This document shows positions 1-11,500 of a DNA stretch of 64,000 nt, piece by piece; within the stretch, counting starts at the first letter, position 1, and the number at the start of each line of letters is the position of its first letter. A model generated the notes under the pieces. That model was not told the DNA's origin and ran no database searches. It was given only the letters and a program-made list of their open reading frames with translations. A program made the position numbers and the translations under genes. The stretch covers positions 97,913-161,912 of the forward strand of contig JBBBWG010002225.1 of NCBI GenBank assembly GCA_037176905.1. Reading direction: 5' to 3'. The stretch is from Azolla pinnata (taxonomy: Eukaryota; Streptophyta; Polypodiopsida; Salviniales; Salviniaceae).

Positions 1-1114
1 GACAAACTCTTTGTTTAGGGTTTAGGGCGGTAAACACTCACCTTCTCATCGAATCGAGTAATGACTTGTCGGAGTTGGGAAACGACACAGATCAGAGTGA
101 CATGGTGAAGGAACCATATCCCTTGGTACAAGGTTCCATATCACATTCTTGACATTTCCTTCTCTCGTAGGTAGATCGATTGATGTGTGTCCTTGCATGC
201 TTCACATATGCCTCCTTTGTCCACAATCATCTCTTAATCTCATCCCCGATATCATATCGAATCGTTTTTGCGTTCCGCCTCTACTCATTCCATTCCTTGC
301 CTTTTCCAAGGAAAGCAATGAAAACACACTGCCGATTGCAATGGTGTGTGCCGCTATCGGCGAGAAGATGAATTCGGACTGGGAACCTGAATCGCACCTT
401 CGGCAAAAACCACTTGGAATGCACGAGAATCGACGATCGCATCTGAGCTCCGGTTATGACGGTGATTGATGCCGTGCAAAATAGTAGTGGGCTGTGTTCA
501 AGATTGGAGACACAAATATGTGTGTAGTTATTGAGTATAATTACATGCATTGTCTGTCTGATGCCTCCATAACTTGTTTGGAGGTGCATTTTTGTTTGGA
601 GGGGTGAATACAGGCTTCTCTTCAAGCCAGGTTCTATAGAATTGAGAGTTTCCTGAGTCAGGCAGGGAATCGTTGCGAAGAAATGGGGATGCGCAGAAAG
701 AAGGGCTTTACTTCAGGAGTCACAGATCGAAGGGCTAATTGGAGCGAAAGGAGGCGCGAGAGAGATAAAAGAGGTATTAGAAGGAAAATGTTAACACGAA
801 GCCAGCAGATGGAGCGGCAACAAACGGAAGCTCGAATTCTAGGAGCAAAAAGGATCAATGGAGAGCTGGTTCCATCCAAATCTGCCGCAATCTTCGTCAC
901 GGGATGTGGAAATGTATTATGTATAAGTAAAGGTTAGGCAATGGGGTGCGGCGAGAGGGTTTAGGGATTAGGGATCAGGGATCAGGGATGAAGGATCAGG
1001 GATGAAGGATTAGGGATTAGGGCTTAGGGATCAGGGATTAGAGATTAGGGATTAGGATTTAGGAATTAGGGATTAGGATTTAGGAATTAGGGTTTCGGAT
1101 CATGCCTAATCTGA
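1..1114. other. Spacer downstream of the sHSP gene, no gene recognised
   Basis: This is the region 3' of the minus-strand sHSP gene. Its short open frames (for example 149-469 and 683-937 on the plus strand) resemble no family I know and are not supported. Part of it is probably sHSP 3' UTR. The segment starts with two TTTAGGG motifs near position 15-28 and ends in a degenerate telomere-like tract, listed separately. Confidence 0.5.
955..1105 (+). repeat. Degenerate telomere-like repeat tract
   Basis: About 150 bases are built from AGGGATTAGGGATCAGGGATGAAGG-type variants, 6-8 bases long, around a GGGATTA/GGGATCA core, ending in AGGATTTAGGAATTAGGG. It begins with GGGTTTAGGG, a true plant telomere unit. 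It lies immediately beyond the sHSP stop codon. It is an eroded interstitial telomeric repeat or a telomere-derived microsatellite. Confidence 0.7.
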
Positions 1115-4100
1115 TCAGTTGCTTCCGAGGAGGGTGGATCCAACCTGCACATCGAAGGTGCGAGGCTTGTGGGGCTCGACCGCAGGCAGCTTCGGCACGA
1201 CGATGGTGAGGATGCCGTCTTGGCACGCGGCGGAGATGGAGTCGAGATTGACATGGTTGGGCAGGTTGAATTTGCGCATGAACTTCCCCGCCGGCCTCTC
1301 CACCCTCACATACTTCACATCCATGTCCTGCGTGTCGACGTCCCTCTTGCGCTCCCCGCTGATCTTCAGGATTGTGTCGTTCTCGATCTGCACCTGCAGC
1401 CGAGAAAGAGGCCAGGGAAACGCTGGGGACGAGATTCAGACTTGATTTCGCTGGGATTTGGAGGGGTGGGGGTGGGAGGGGGATCTTCAGGCGGGTATGA
1501 GCTTGGCTAAGCTAAGCTGCTATGAAGGAGATGGTGATGCGGGAAAGATTCGCAAAAACCGGCATCGACGGAGGAGACGATGGTTTGATGCTGAACAAAT
1601 ACCGACAGGTGTTGATGGAGATGATGGTGATGCGGAAAAGATTTGCAAAAACCGGCATCGACGGAGGAGACGATGGTTTGATGCTGAACAAATACCGACA
1701 GGTGTTGATGGAGATGATGGCGATGCGGAACGAATCGCAAAAACCGGCATCGACGGAGGAGACCATGGTTTGATGCTGAACAAATACCAACAGGCATTGA
1801 TGGAGATGATGGTGATGCGGAACGAATCGCAAAAACCGGCATCGACGGAGGAGACGGTGGTTTGATGCTGAAAAGGATACCGACGACAGGCGTTGATGGC
1901 GATGATGGTCATGCTGGAAGAATTGCACAAACAGGCATTGACGGAGACCGATGGTTTGATGCTGAAAAGGATACCGACGACAGGCGTTGATGGCGATGAT
2001 GGTCATCCTGGAAGAATTGCACAAACAGGCATCGACGGAGACTGATGGTTTGATGCTGAAAAGGATAGACAGGCATTGATGGAGATGGTTTGATGCTGAA
2101 AGAATCAGAAAAACAGGCATCGACAGAGACCGATGGTTCGATGCTGAAAAGGATACAGACAGGCGTTGATGGAGATGATGCTGATGCTGAAAGGATGCAA
2201 ACAGGCGTCCTCCATGAAGATGATGGTAATGCTGAAAGGATACAAACAAGCGTTTTGATGGAGATGATGGTGATGCTGAAAGGATACAAACAGGCGTTGA
2301 TGGAGATGGTGATGCTGAAAGAATGCAAACAGGCGTTTTGATGGAGATGATGGTGATGCTGAAAGGATGCAATCAGGCGTTTTGACGGAGATGATAGTGA
2401 TGCTGAAAGGATGCAATCAGGCGTTTTCATGGAGATGATGGTGATGCTGAAAGGATGCAAACAAGCGTTGATGGAGATGCTGAAAGCATGCAATCAGGCT
2501 TTTTGATGGAGGTGATGCTGATGCTGAAAGTATGCAAACAGACGTTGATGGAGATGGTGATGCTGAAAGGATGCAATCAGGCGTTTTCATGGAGATGATG
2601 GTGATGCTGAAAGGATGCAAACAAGCGTTGATGGAGATGCTGAAAGCATGCAATCAGGCTTTTTGATGGAGGTGATGCTGATGCTGAAAGTATGCAAACA
2701 GACGTTGATGGAGATGGTGATGCTGAAAGGATGCAAACAGGCATTTCGATGGAGATGATGGTGACGCTGAAAGGGTGCAAACAGGCGTTTTGATGGAGAT
2801 GATGGTGATGCTGAAAGGATGCAAACAGGCGTTGATGGAGATGCTGAAAGCATGCAAACAGGCGTTTTGATGGAGGTGATGCTGATGCTGAAACGGTGCA
2901 AACAGGCGTTGATGGAGTTGGTGATGCTGAAAGGATGCAAACAGGCGTTTTGATGGAGATGATGCTGATGCCGAAAGGATGCAAACAGGCGTTGATGGAG
3001 ATGCTAAAAGGATGCAAACAGGCGTTGATAGAGATGCTGAAAGGATGCAGCAGGCGTTGATGAAGATGATGAAAGGATGCAAATAGGCGTTGATGGAGAT
3101 GCTAAAAGGATGCAAACAGGCGTTGATAGAGATGCTGAAAGGATGCAGCAGGCGTTGATGGAGATGCTGAAAGGATGCAAACAGGCGTTGATGGAGATGG
3201 TGATGCTGAAAGGATGCAAACAGGCGTTCCGATGGAGATGATGGTGATGCTGAAAGAATGCAAAACAAGCGTTTTGATGGAGATGATGGTGATGCTGAAA
3301 GGATGCAATCAGGCGTTTTGATGGAGATGATGGTGATGCTGAAAGGATGCAAAACAAGCGTTTTGATGGAGATGATGGTGATGCTGAAAGGATGCAAACA
3401 GGCGTTGATGGAGCTGCTGAAAGCCTGCAATCAGGCGTTTCGATGGAGCTGCTGAAAGCCTGCAATCAGGCGTTNNNNNNNNNNNNNNNNNNNNNNNNNN
3501 NNNNNNNNNNNNNNNNNNNNNNNNNNNNNNNNNNNNNNNNNNNNNNNNNNNNNNNNNNNNNNNNNNNNNNNNNNTGCTGAAAGCCTGCAATCAGGCGTTT
3601 TGGTGGAGATGATGCTGATGCTGAAAGGATGCAAACAGGCGTCGATGGAGATGCTGCAAGCCTGCAATCAGGCGTTTTGATGGAGCTGCTGAAAGCCTGC
3701 AATCAGACGTTTTGATGGAGATGATGCTGATGCTGAAAGGATGCAAACAGGCGTTTTGATGGAGCTGCTGCAAGCATGCAAACAGGCGTTTTGTTGGAGA
3801 TGATGCTGATGCTGAAAGGATGCAAACAGGCGTCGATGGAGATGCCGAAAGCCTGCAAACAGGCGTTTTGATGGAGATGATGCTGATGCTGAAAGCATTC
3901 TTTGAGCATCATCTCCATCATCGGCGCCTGATCCGCCTGTATGTATGCTTTCAGCATCATCTCCATGGATCGATCGATGCCAGTTTTTGGCATCCTTTCA
4001 GCCTCCGCCGCCGTCTTCCTCAAACGCCTGCCGGTTGTCGTTCTTGCAGAGCCGCCATCGTTTTTCCATGACCTTGATGCTGCCGAGAGAATGCAAACAG

Positions 4101-4459
4101 GCAAAAACAGCTCCGATCCATGGAACTAGATCAGGATCGTCTTGCGGGGAAGGCATGCTGCGGCCCTACTACAGTCGCACCTCCTCCCGTCAAACCCTAA
4201 ACCCTAAGGTTATCGGGTACGATCGGCATGGCCATGGCGTGCGAGGAGACCACAAGAAGAACACAGCGCGCGCGTGGGGGGATTCGGAAAACGGAATCGA
4301 AACGGAATCGAACGAAACAGAAGGAAAGGAAGAAGAGGGAGCGGAGCGGAGCAGGGAGAGCTGTACCTTGACGTCTGTGTTTCGGAGGCCAGGGACATCC
4401 ACGACGAAGATGAAGGAGGTGGGGAGCTCCTTCACATCCACAGGTGCGGTTGTGGCCAT
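1115..4459 (-). CDS. Class-II-like cytosolic small heat-shock protein (HSP20), two exons
   Basis: The coding exons are 4459-4367 and 1393-1115, joined in phase 0 to give 123 residues. The donor is AAG|GTACAG and the acceptor CTGCAG|GTG. Exon 1 reads [16 protein letters not shown] and ends in PGLRNTDVK. Exon 2 continues [18 protein letters not shown], with the alpha-crystallin signatures KFMRKFNLP and [16 protein letters not shown], then a short tail without an I-X-I motif. Such proteins bind unfolding proteins as ATP-independent holdases in cytosolic oligomers. Class II members usually have about 150-160 residues. Here the N-terminal arm before MATTA-like residues is missing, so either the arm is truly short or another upstream exon was missed. 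The frame stays open for some codons upstream of the ATG, but that DNA is GAA/CTT-rich. The 2973-base intron consists mostly of a minisatellite and holds an assembly gap. The FAH-fold gene is divergent, 1.1 kb upstream. Confidence 0.88.
1518..3990. repeat. Intronic minisatellite, 92-bp higher-order then 44/33-bp units
   Basis: It fills most of the sHSP intron. From about 1540 to 1880 the period is about 92 bases, marked by GGCATCGACGGAGGAGA at about 1561, 1653, 1746 and 1838. From about 2060 to 3890 the unit is 44 bases, with the core GATGCTGAAAGGATGCAAAC followed by AGGCGTTTTGATGGAGATGATGG, or a shorter 33-base version. Unit length and the absence of stop trinucleotides leave several frames open on both strands, which explains the long His/Ser/Pro- or Met-rich frames; they are not genes. 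The final units (about 3899-3990) are in the opposite orientation. A 100-N gap interrupts the array. Confidence 0.95.
3475..3574. other. Assembly gap (100 N)
   Basis: A run of exactly 100 Ns lies inside the sHSP intron minisatellite, with the same repeat on both sides. A fixed 100-N run usually marks a gap of unknown length, so the true intron length is unknown. Confidence 0.99.
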
Positions 4460-4496
4460 GACTTCTAGGGTTTTTTGCTTCCCTGTGGAGCTTCTC

Positions 4497-4765
4497 TTCC
4501 TTTCCTTTCCTACCTTCTTCTCCTTCTCCTCCTCCTCCTCCTCCTCCGCCTCCTCCGCCTTCTTCTCCTCCTACTTCTGATCTTCTTCTGATCTTCTTCT
4601 GATCTTCTTCTTCTTCTTCTGTCTGTCTGCAAGCTTCTGTATTCTCGATCGATCCTTCTTCTTCTGCTCCTTCTCCTGATCTTCTCCTCCTCCTCCTCCT
4701 CCTCCTCCTCCTTCTCCTGCTTCTGATCTTCTTCTTCTTCTGCGCCTTCTTCGTCTTCGTAACGC
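4497..4765 (+). repeat. CTT/CTC-rich tract upstream of the sHSP start
   Basis: This stretch is almost all TTC, CTC and TCC trinucleotides, with three TTCTGATCTTC units near 4575-4610. In the sHSP sense (minus) strand it is a GAA/GAG-rich leader or promoter tract. I found no contiguous three-unit heat-shock element (alternating nGAAn/nTTCn) in it. The Arg/Glu-rich open frames over it are compositional. Confidence 0.75.
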
Positions 4766-4861
4766 CGCGGCTTTTGAGGGAGAAAACAACAACAGCAACA
4801 ACAAGAATAAACAGAGAAATCAAAATCCAACAAACAGGTAATAACAAATAATAATTAGAAA

Positions 4862-5445
4862 ATGACAATTGGAAATGTGAATTGAAACACAATCTGTTTG
4901 AATCAAAAGCGTCTAGAAATGTGAATTGAAACACAATCTATTTGAATCGAAAACATTTGGACATGTGAATTGGGACAATCTATTTGAATTTGTTAACGTT
5001 TGGAATTGCGACTCGAAAGGAATTGGAATATGTGAATTGCAAAAAACAAAATCGGAGATGTGAATCCAAACGAATTGGAAATGTAAATAGGAAACATTCA
5101 AGAATGTGGATTGAAAAGAAGTGGAAATGTGTGAATTTGGGTTGATTTTTTTTTTTGAAATGTGAATTGAAAACATTTGGAGATGTGATTTCGAAAAGAA
5201 GTGGAAATGCGAGTTGAAAAACAAATCGAAATGTGAATCGAAAAGAAGCGGAAATGCGAATTGAGAAGAATTGGAAATGCGATTTGAAAACATTTGGAAA
5301 TGTGATTTGGAAAGATTCGGAAATGTGAAATTGAAAACATTCGGAAATGTGATCTGGAAATATTCGGAAATGTGAATTGCAAACATTCGGAAATGTGAAA
5401 TTGAAAACAATGGGAAATGCGAGTGGAAAAGCATGTACAATTCAA
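4862..5445 (+). repeat. Degenerate AT-rich tandem repeat, unit about 20-25 bp
   Basis: More than 20 imperfect copies of a motif like ATTCGGAAATGTGAATTGAA are present, with variants such as AAAACATTTGGAAATGTGA. The array lies between the divergent sHSP and FAH-fold genes. One two-unit HSE-like TTCAAGAA occurs at about 5097-5104, but the array spacing is GAA-3-TTC-1-GAA rather than the HSE 2/2 spacing. The Phe/His-rich minus-strand open frames here are repeat artefacts. Confidence 0.85.
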
Positions 5446-5594
5446 AACATGTTTTTCAATTCTCTCTTGAATCTTGATCAAGCTTTTGTTTGTGGAGGAT
5501 AAGAGCTATGGTGGAATTCGAGCAGGAGGAGAAATCAGATCTCGAGCTTCATCAGTCACATAGTTTTTGCCAGTTCTCGGGTTTCTAAAAAGCT

Positions 5595-8500
5595 ATGGCT
5601 ACTCTCCTTCACGTCAGGAATTGTCAGAATCACCACCACCGTCATCATCATCATCATCATCGTCGTCTCCTTTATCAGCTTAGCTACAGCTCGAGTAGAT
5701 CTAATCGCAACACAACACTTCGGATTCAGAAGCAGAGGATCTCCTCCTCCTCTTCATCATCATCATCACCATCTCCATCGACATCGTCATTCCACACTTT
5801 TCCTTCTTGCTCCTCTTCATCACCCTCGCCATCGAGTATCTTTTGCTCTGTCGGAAAATCGATTCAAGCCATGGATGATGACCGGCATTCACCCCAGATC
5901 TCGGCTCATCCTATATCAAGTAAACATTTCGACTTTTGTTTCCCTCTGCCTCTCCCTCTATCCATCTGTCCTCTGTCTCTTTCCTTCCTCCTAAGTACTG
6001 CACAGAAAGTGCAGGAGGAGAACGAAAAAAAGGACAAATTTTTAGCGAAAATGTGTAGATAAATCAGTTTTTTCATTTCTATCGGAATGATTATGACTTG
6101 GGCCGAGCTCGAGCTTGAAAGAGAGGGTTGGATTTCAGGATTGTGGGTTCTAGTTTTTCTTCAGGATGTGTTTAGCTTATTATTTGTGGGCTTTCAACTC
6201 TTTCTCGAGGCTTCATCAAACAGATTTGTTGAGAATTTTAGTGTCTAGATCTTTTTGGGTCTTAGGTTTGGGGGCCAAGGATTTAGGTTTCTAAGGTTTA
6301 TCAAACAGACTTCAGGTTTAGATCTGAAGCATTTGTTGATGAATTGGCCTCAATTATCATCATCGAAACCAGGACTTCCTCAGCCAAGGTAGAAGTGAAT
6401 ATCTATCTATCTGTAGATAAGATGAAATGAAATCATACTGCTCTCTGAATATTATTTTATGGTCTGCTCGTATCTGCAATTGCTCGTTTATTTCTTGAAT
6501 TTCTTCTTCTTCTTCGTTCTTAATTGTTCTTGTTGTTGTTCTTCTTTGCTTTGTGAGGGTAAAGCATTAGGAGATTTCAAGCTTGCAACTTTTTTCTCTC
6601 CAAACGGAGGAGAGAGTGTAGTTGGAGTTGTATATGAAGAACAGATATGGTAAATATGTCAAGCTACTGCTTTCCTTTCTTTGATCTCGATTATTAGGGG
6701 CTATTCTTCTTTGACCCAAGAATCAATGGATTCTCTTCTTTCATCAATGAAAGAATGGCTTCTTGTCCTTGGCTCTGAGGATTAATGGCATTTCATTCAT
6801 CCCAGAACCGGCGCATCTATCTTTCATAATCAAGCAATAGTTCTTGATTACATATAGATATACGTACATATGTATATATGTGCATGTATAAGTTTTCTGA
6901 TAATGTTTAGCGTCTTTTCTCTTTGTTGGGTATCTTTCTCAGGCCTTTGCAAGATGTCTTAACTGATATGCCTTCAGATTTCGACACAACAAAGATCAAA
7001 GACATGATTGGGGTGATCCAACACTGGGACGTTATTGGAACCAGGTACAATTTTTACTTATTGTATAATGAGATCCTTGTTTTTGAGAAACAAACCCTGA
7101 GAATACCCCTAGGTATTCCTTTATTTTCATGGTATAACATGCGAATTGGATGGTAATTTTCTTTGTTTTCATGGTTTATATATGCAAATTTAAAAGCACT
7201 GGATAGATATTGTTTTTCATCTAGCATTGGATACATGGCTAAAAAACCCTAACCCTTATTGCTCAAGCTACATAAAAATTTCTCAACAGTTAATGGAAGA
7301 AACCATGTGTTAAGAGCAACAACTAGCATAATAAACACCATGGTTAAACCCTAACTGGAATGTTGGTTGCTAGCCTATAGTGCCATTTGGCAAGGAGATT
7401 GGTATCACTAACCACTCAAATATATTCATGTAACAAAAGGAAATGCATACACGTGTTTTGATGATTCTATGCTGGATATGCAATGGTGGAACAGGATTGT
7501 TTTAAAGGGAAGTGGAATTGCACTCGGATTAGTGCATTTACAAGCTCCTATTCCAAGGCCATCTGGAGCCATCATGTGTGTTGGCAAGAATTACCTTGAT
7601 CATGTAAAAGAGGTCGATACTTGGAAAGTTGCGCCAGGAATAGCTGCACCGGATGTGCCAAAGGTATCACCGTTTTTCTTTCTTTCCCAGGAAATAGCCT
7701 TCCGTGTTCTTCGCTTTATTTTGCCGAAATTATTACCTTTTGTCTGCTTTCTTGTGTGAAGTGTAGAGAATTCTAAGTCTGGATTGTGAGTCTTGTAGCA
7801 TCCCATAATCTTCACAAAGGCACCACAGTCGGTCATTGGCCCTGGAGATGCAATTGTGTATCCTCATGGAGTCTCATCTGAGGTGGATTATGAAGCTGGT
7901 ATATATGCATATATTACAAACCGTCTGTTGTTCACCCTATCAGCTTTACATTTTGGGTCTTAAAAAAAATGATCAATGATATCTAAGGTTTATCTGTATT
8001 GGCAATTGCAAAGAACAGAGCTAGCAGTTATAATTGGCAAGGAGGCATGCAAGGTTGGGAAGGATGAGGCAATGTCCTACATATTCGGGTATATGTAGTA
8101 GTTTGGCAAAAAAAAGATTAGGGTGTTTCTATTCAGTATCATTTGAGGAATATGGAACATTTTATCTTATGATCCGTGTTGGAAATAACAATGTGTGTGT
8201 GTGTGTGTGCGCGCGCGTGTCTTTGTTTCAGGTATACAATCCTCAATGACGTCACAGCACGAGATTTGCAGAAACGCCACCAACAGGTTGCACACAATGT
8301 CTTCGATTCAAGCATGAATATGTTTTTATAGAATTCAGTAACCCTAACACTAAACCTAATGCACAAATTATGCGTATGCCTGGTATATATGTTCTTCCAA
8401 TGGGTTGAAGGTATTTCCTTCCACAATTTCTATAACGAAGGGAAATTCTTCTGTGCATAAGAGGACCATGTGTATCTTATGACCTATTTCCACAGAAATT

Positions 8501-11500
8501 TATGGGGCCAATAGGCCAATTGTATGTTTCAAAGTTCCTAGAACATAGTACTCTTGTTCTGATTCACCGATATCACTATTATTACTACACTTTCCATAAG
8601 ATCAAATACATTCAGTCTCATTATAACATCCTCACTGTCACTCTTCATGCAGTTGAACAAGATAACTAATAACTAGAAAAGTAATAGCATCGTTCAAAGA
8701 AGAAAAAGATCTAGCATTAGTAGTAGAAGTTTGAATTTATTGCACCGATTTTTTCAATGGCATGTATGCTCATTTGCCTCTACAGTGGTTTTTAGGAAAA
8801 AGCTGTGACACATTTTGCCCTATGGGCCCTTACATTGTGCCAGCCTCTAATTTGACTGCGCAAGACCTTCAAATTCAATGCTGGGTAAATGGAGAATTAA
8901 GACAGGTGCACATGCTATTCACGATATAATCAAGAGAAATTATGAAAATACTCTCATAGTTTCTGTTTATTTGGGAGATTTCCCTATACAAGGAAGGCTG
9001 ATGAGTATTTTTCGAAGAAGTTTTCTGAAGTTTGATAACGTCAAATACACTAACAATCAGTACTCTGTAGAATGGTAGGACAACAGAGATGATATTTTCG
9101 ATTCCAAAGCTGATTGAAGTCATTTCTGCAAGCACGACTTTACAGCCTGGAGATATTATTGCCACTGGCACACCAGCAGGTGATCTCAAAATGTTTACTC
9201 TCTTTTTTGTTAAAATTGATTGAAGTACTTCGTAAGTAATTCAAGCAATTATATGCTGTATTTGATCACATGGCTGTAGATTCCTTTAATTTCTATGTAC
9301 TTAGAAATTAAGGTTTCTGTCTGTCTGTCTGTCTCTCTCATTTCTCTCAATTCGGCTGTTGCTTGCTGGTGATGTACCCTTCAGCATCGAAATTATAAGA
9401 ATGAAAGCTGCAATGGACCCCACTATATCTCAAAGATTGAAATTGGTTTGTTGTGGGAGTTAAATCTTCTTCTCTCATTGATAGCTAACCCTAGTCAGGA
9501 CTACAAAGACATATTTTTGTCCAAGTTTGTAGGCAGACCTTGATAAAGACTGAACTGCTGGTATTGAATACCCCACTTAAGTTTGTATAATCAGATGAAG
9601 AACAAAATTCTTGGGAGAGGACAGAGGATGAAGACCAAATTCATGCAAAAGGAAAGACACAGACTTTTGGATAATTCTACACATAGCCAGGTCCAACATT
9701 TATGAGGCCTTAGTGCTCCACATAGTGTCAGAAACATAATCTTAACACAAAATCTGAGTATGAGTGTGTTCACACACTCTAATGGAGGGTATGTAATGTT
9801 GACAGAAGGCATTCATTATGTTTGATCCTGGAAAGATCAAACATAAATATTTCCCAAGAGTTGTACACGTGTCGCATAGTATCTTATTGATGATAATCCG
9901 TATATTGTTATTAGGGGGGATTTCAACACCAGGAGCCTAGATATGCATTTGTTATAATCACACCATTATTGGCAAGCCTTGAGTAAAATCAAAGAACCAT
10001 TATGAAGGACACCGAAAAGATGTCTAACAAAAGTGGGGAAACATCACTTATATATCTCAATAAAAATGTGTCTTCAAGTTCTTCATCTTCAACCCCATCT
10101 GTGTCATTTCCTTCTTTGCAACGCTATCAAGGTGACTTTCTTCTTTCTCAACCTTATTGACCACTTTCCAATTCTTCTAGCTAATCTTTTTTGACCTCTT
10201 GGTTCATCTTCCCATCGACCATCATTTTTTGGTAGTTTAACTTTGTGAACCCTATCCGAGGCCCCTTCTTGTTCATTGTTTAGGCTTTCTTCAAGTCTCC
10301 TTTCTTAAGTACGTGTTAGATCATCCACAACATGCTGATTGCATCCGACAAGGTTGTAAACATGCTCTCGAATTCTCCTTGAAGCTGCATTTAGATTTAT
10401 GTGCACGAAAAACATGAGCCAAATGCTCCATCTAGACTACCAAGTCATAAGCCTGTTTGAACATGTCCAACTCGCTCAAAATCTCTTCCTTGCCTCTTAT
10501 TTTGTGTTGGTGTTGGGATCGCCGGATAAAAACATTGTATCTATATGTGCATGGATGGATCCATTGGGGTCCAAAATTCTAATACTAGTCATATTATCGG
10601 TAGACACAATGTTGCATAGACTAGAGGCATAAGCTTTGAATCTTTCCCACCACAAATAATATAGGTTGGCACATTAGACCTAGATACTTACATCACAAGC
10701 TTATCTCCTAATCAGTTGTTTCATACGATGTGTCAAAAACATCACAATGACCGGTAATGTAGCCGCGATAATGGATCGACTAATCATCAAGCAGCCCAAA
10801 TCAAAAGCGAAAAACTCCTATCTAATCAAGATGTGGATCTTTCTTTGAGACACTAATAATAAGCTTGATGTTAATCATGTATTCATTCCGACAAATGCTA
10901 ATGAAATTGATCTCTGAACTGAAGACATGTAACAAGTTTTAATAAATGCCGGGAAAGAAGAGAGCCGTTACAAGTTTTCATAAATGCCCCCCCAGAAAAG
11001 AAGAGCAAAGAAAAAGGAAGAGAAGCAAAACAAAACGTTTTGTAAATATATATATATATACACTCTGAATGATAGATACATAGGAAACAGAAGCTCTGAA
11101 ATCGCCCACATGTAGTCCCTGCATCGATTGATGTCTCTCAAGGAAAGCCCATGCGTTGCTCCTCCTCATTTTTGCATTGCTTTCCTCAGCCCTTCTTCTC
11201 ATGGCTGAGGTAAATAAAAAGGTTTTTCCTACAGTCAACATGATGGGTACATAGGACGTGCATCTCCCATGTATGCTTGTGAGATGCTGGCCCTAAATCC
11301 CCATCCCTTAACTCTTCCAGGTTTCTCTGCGCTCGCAGTGCGCAGCGAGAAGTATAGTGAGTTGAATATTTCTTGGGTGAACCACATTCGTGCATTGTGC
11401 AGATTTGTGGCGTGAATATAGTCAGAAATTACTACATGTATATGTTAAGTCTAATTCGCTTCTTGTTTTTGATACGCCGCAAATCAACATGAATCGGCCT

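Noticed and set aside
1507-3898. Long overlapping open frames on both strands (for example 1512-2372, 2654-3430), Ser/Pro/His-rich
   Set aside because: They lie wholly in the sHSP-intron minisatellite, whose units lack stops in several frames on both strands, so length alone means nothing.
1518-3898. Possible CRISPR array
   Set aside because: The period is short and there are no unique spacers between exact repeats. The context is a plant nuclear intron, so it is a minisatellite.
4197-4934. 245-residue Arg/Glu-rich minus-strand open frame
   Set aside because: It covers the CTT/CTC tract and overlaps sHSP exon 1 in another frame; it is compositional.
4913-5481. Phe/His/Ser-rich minus-strand open frames of 127-175 residues
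   Set aside because: They are the translation of the GAAATGTGAATTGAA tandem array.
9071-9179. Acceptor at GGTAG|GACAAC for FAH-gene exon 9
   Set aside because: It gives the wrong phase. The upstream acceptor TCTGTAG|AATGG keeps the frame and yields the family-typical [14 protein letters not shown].
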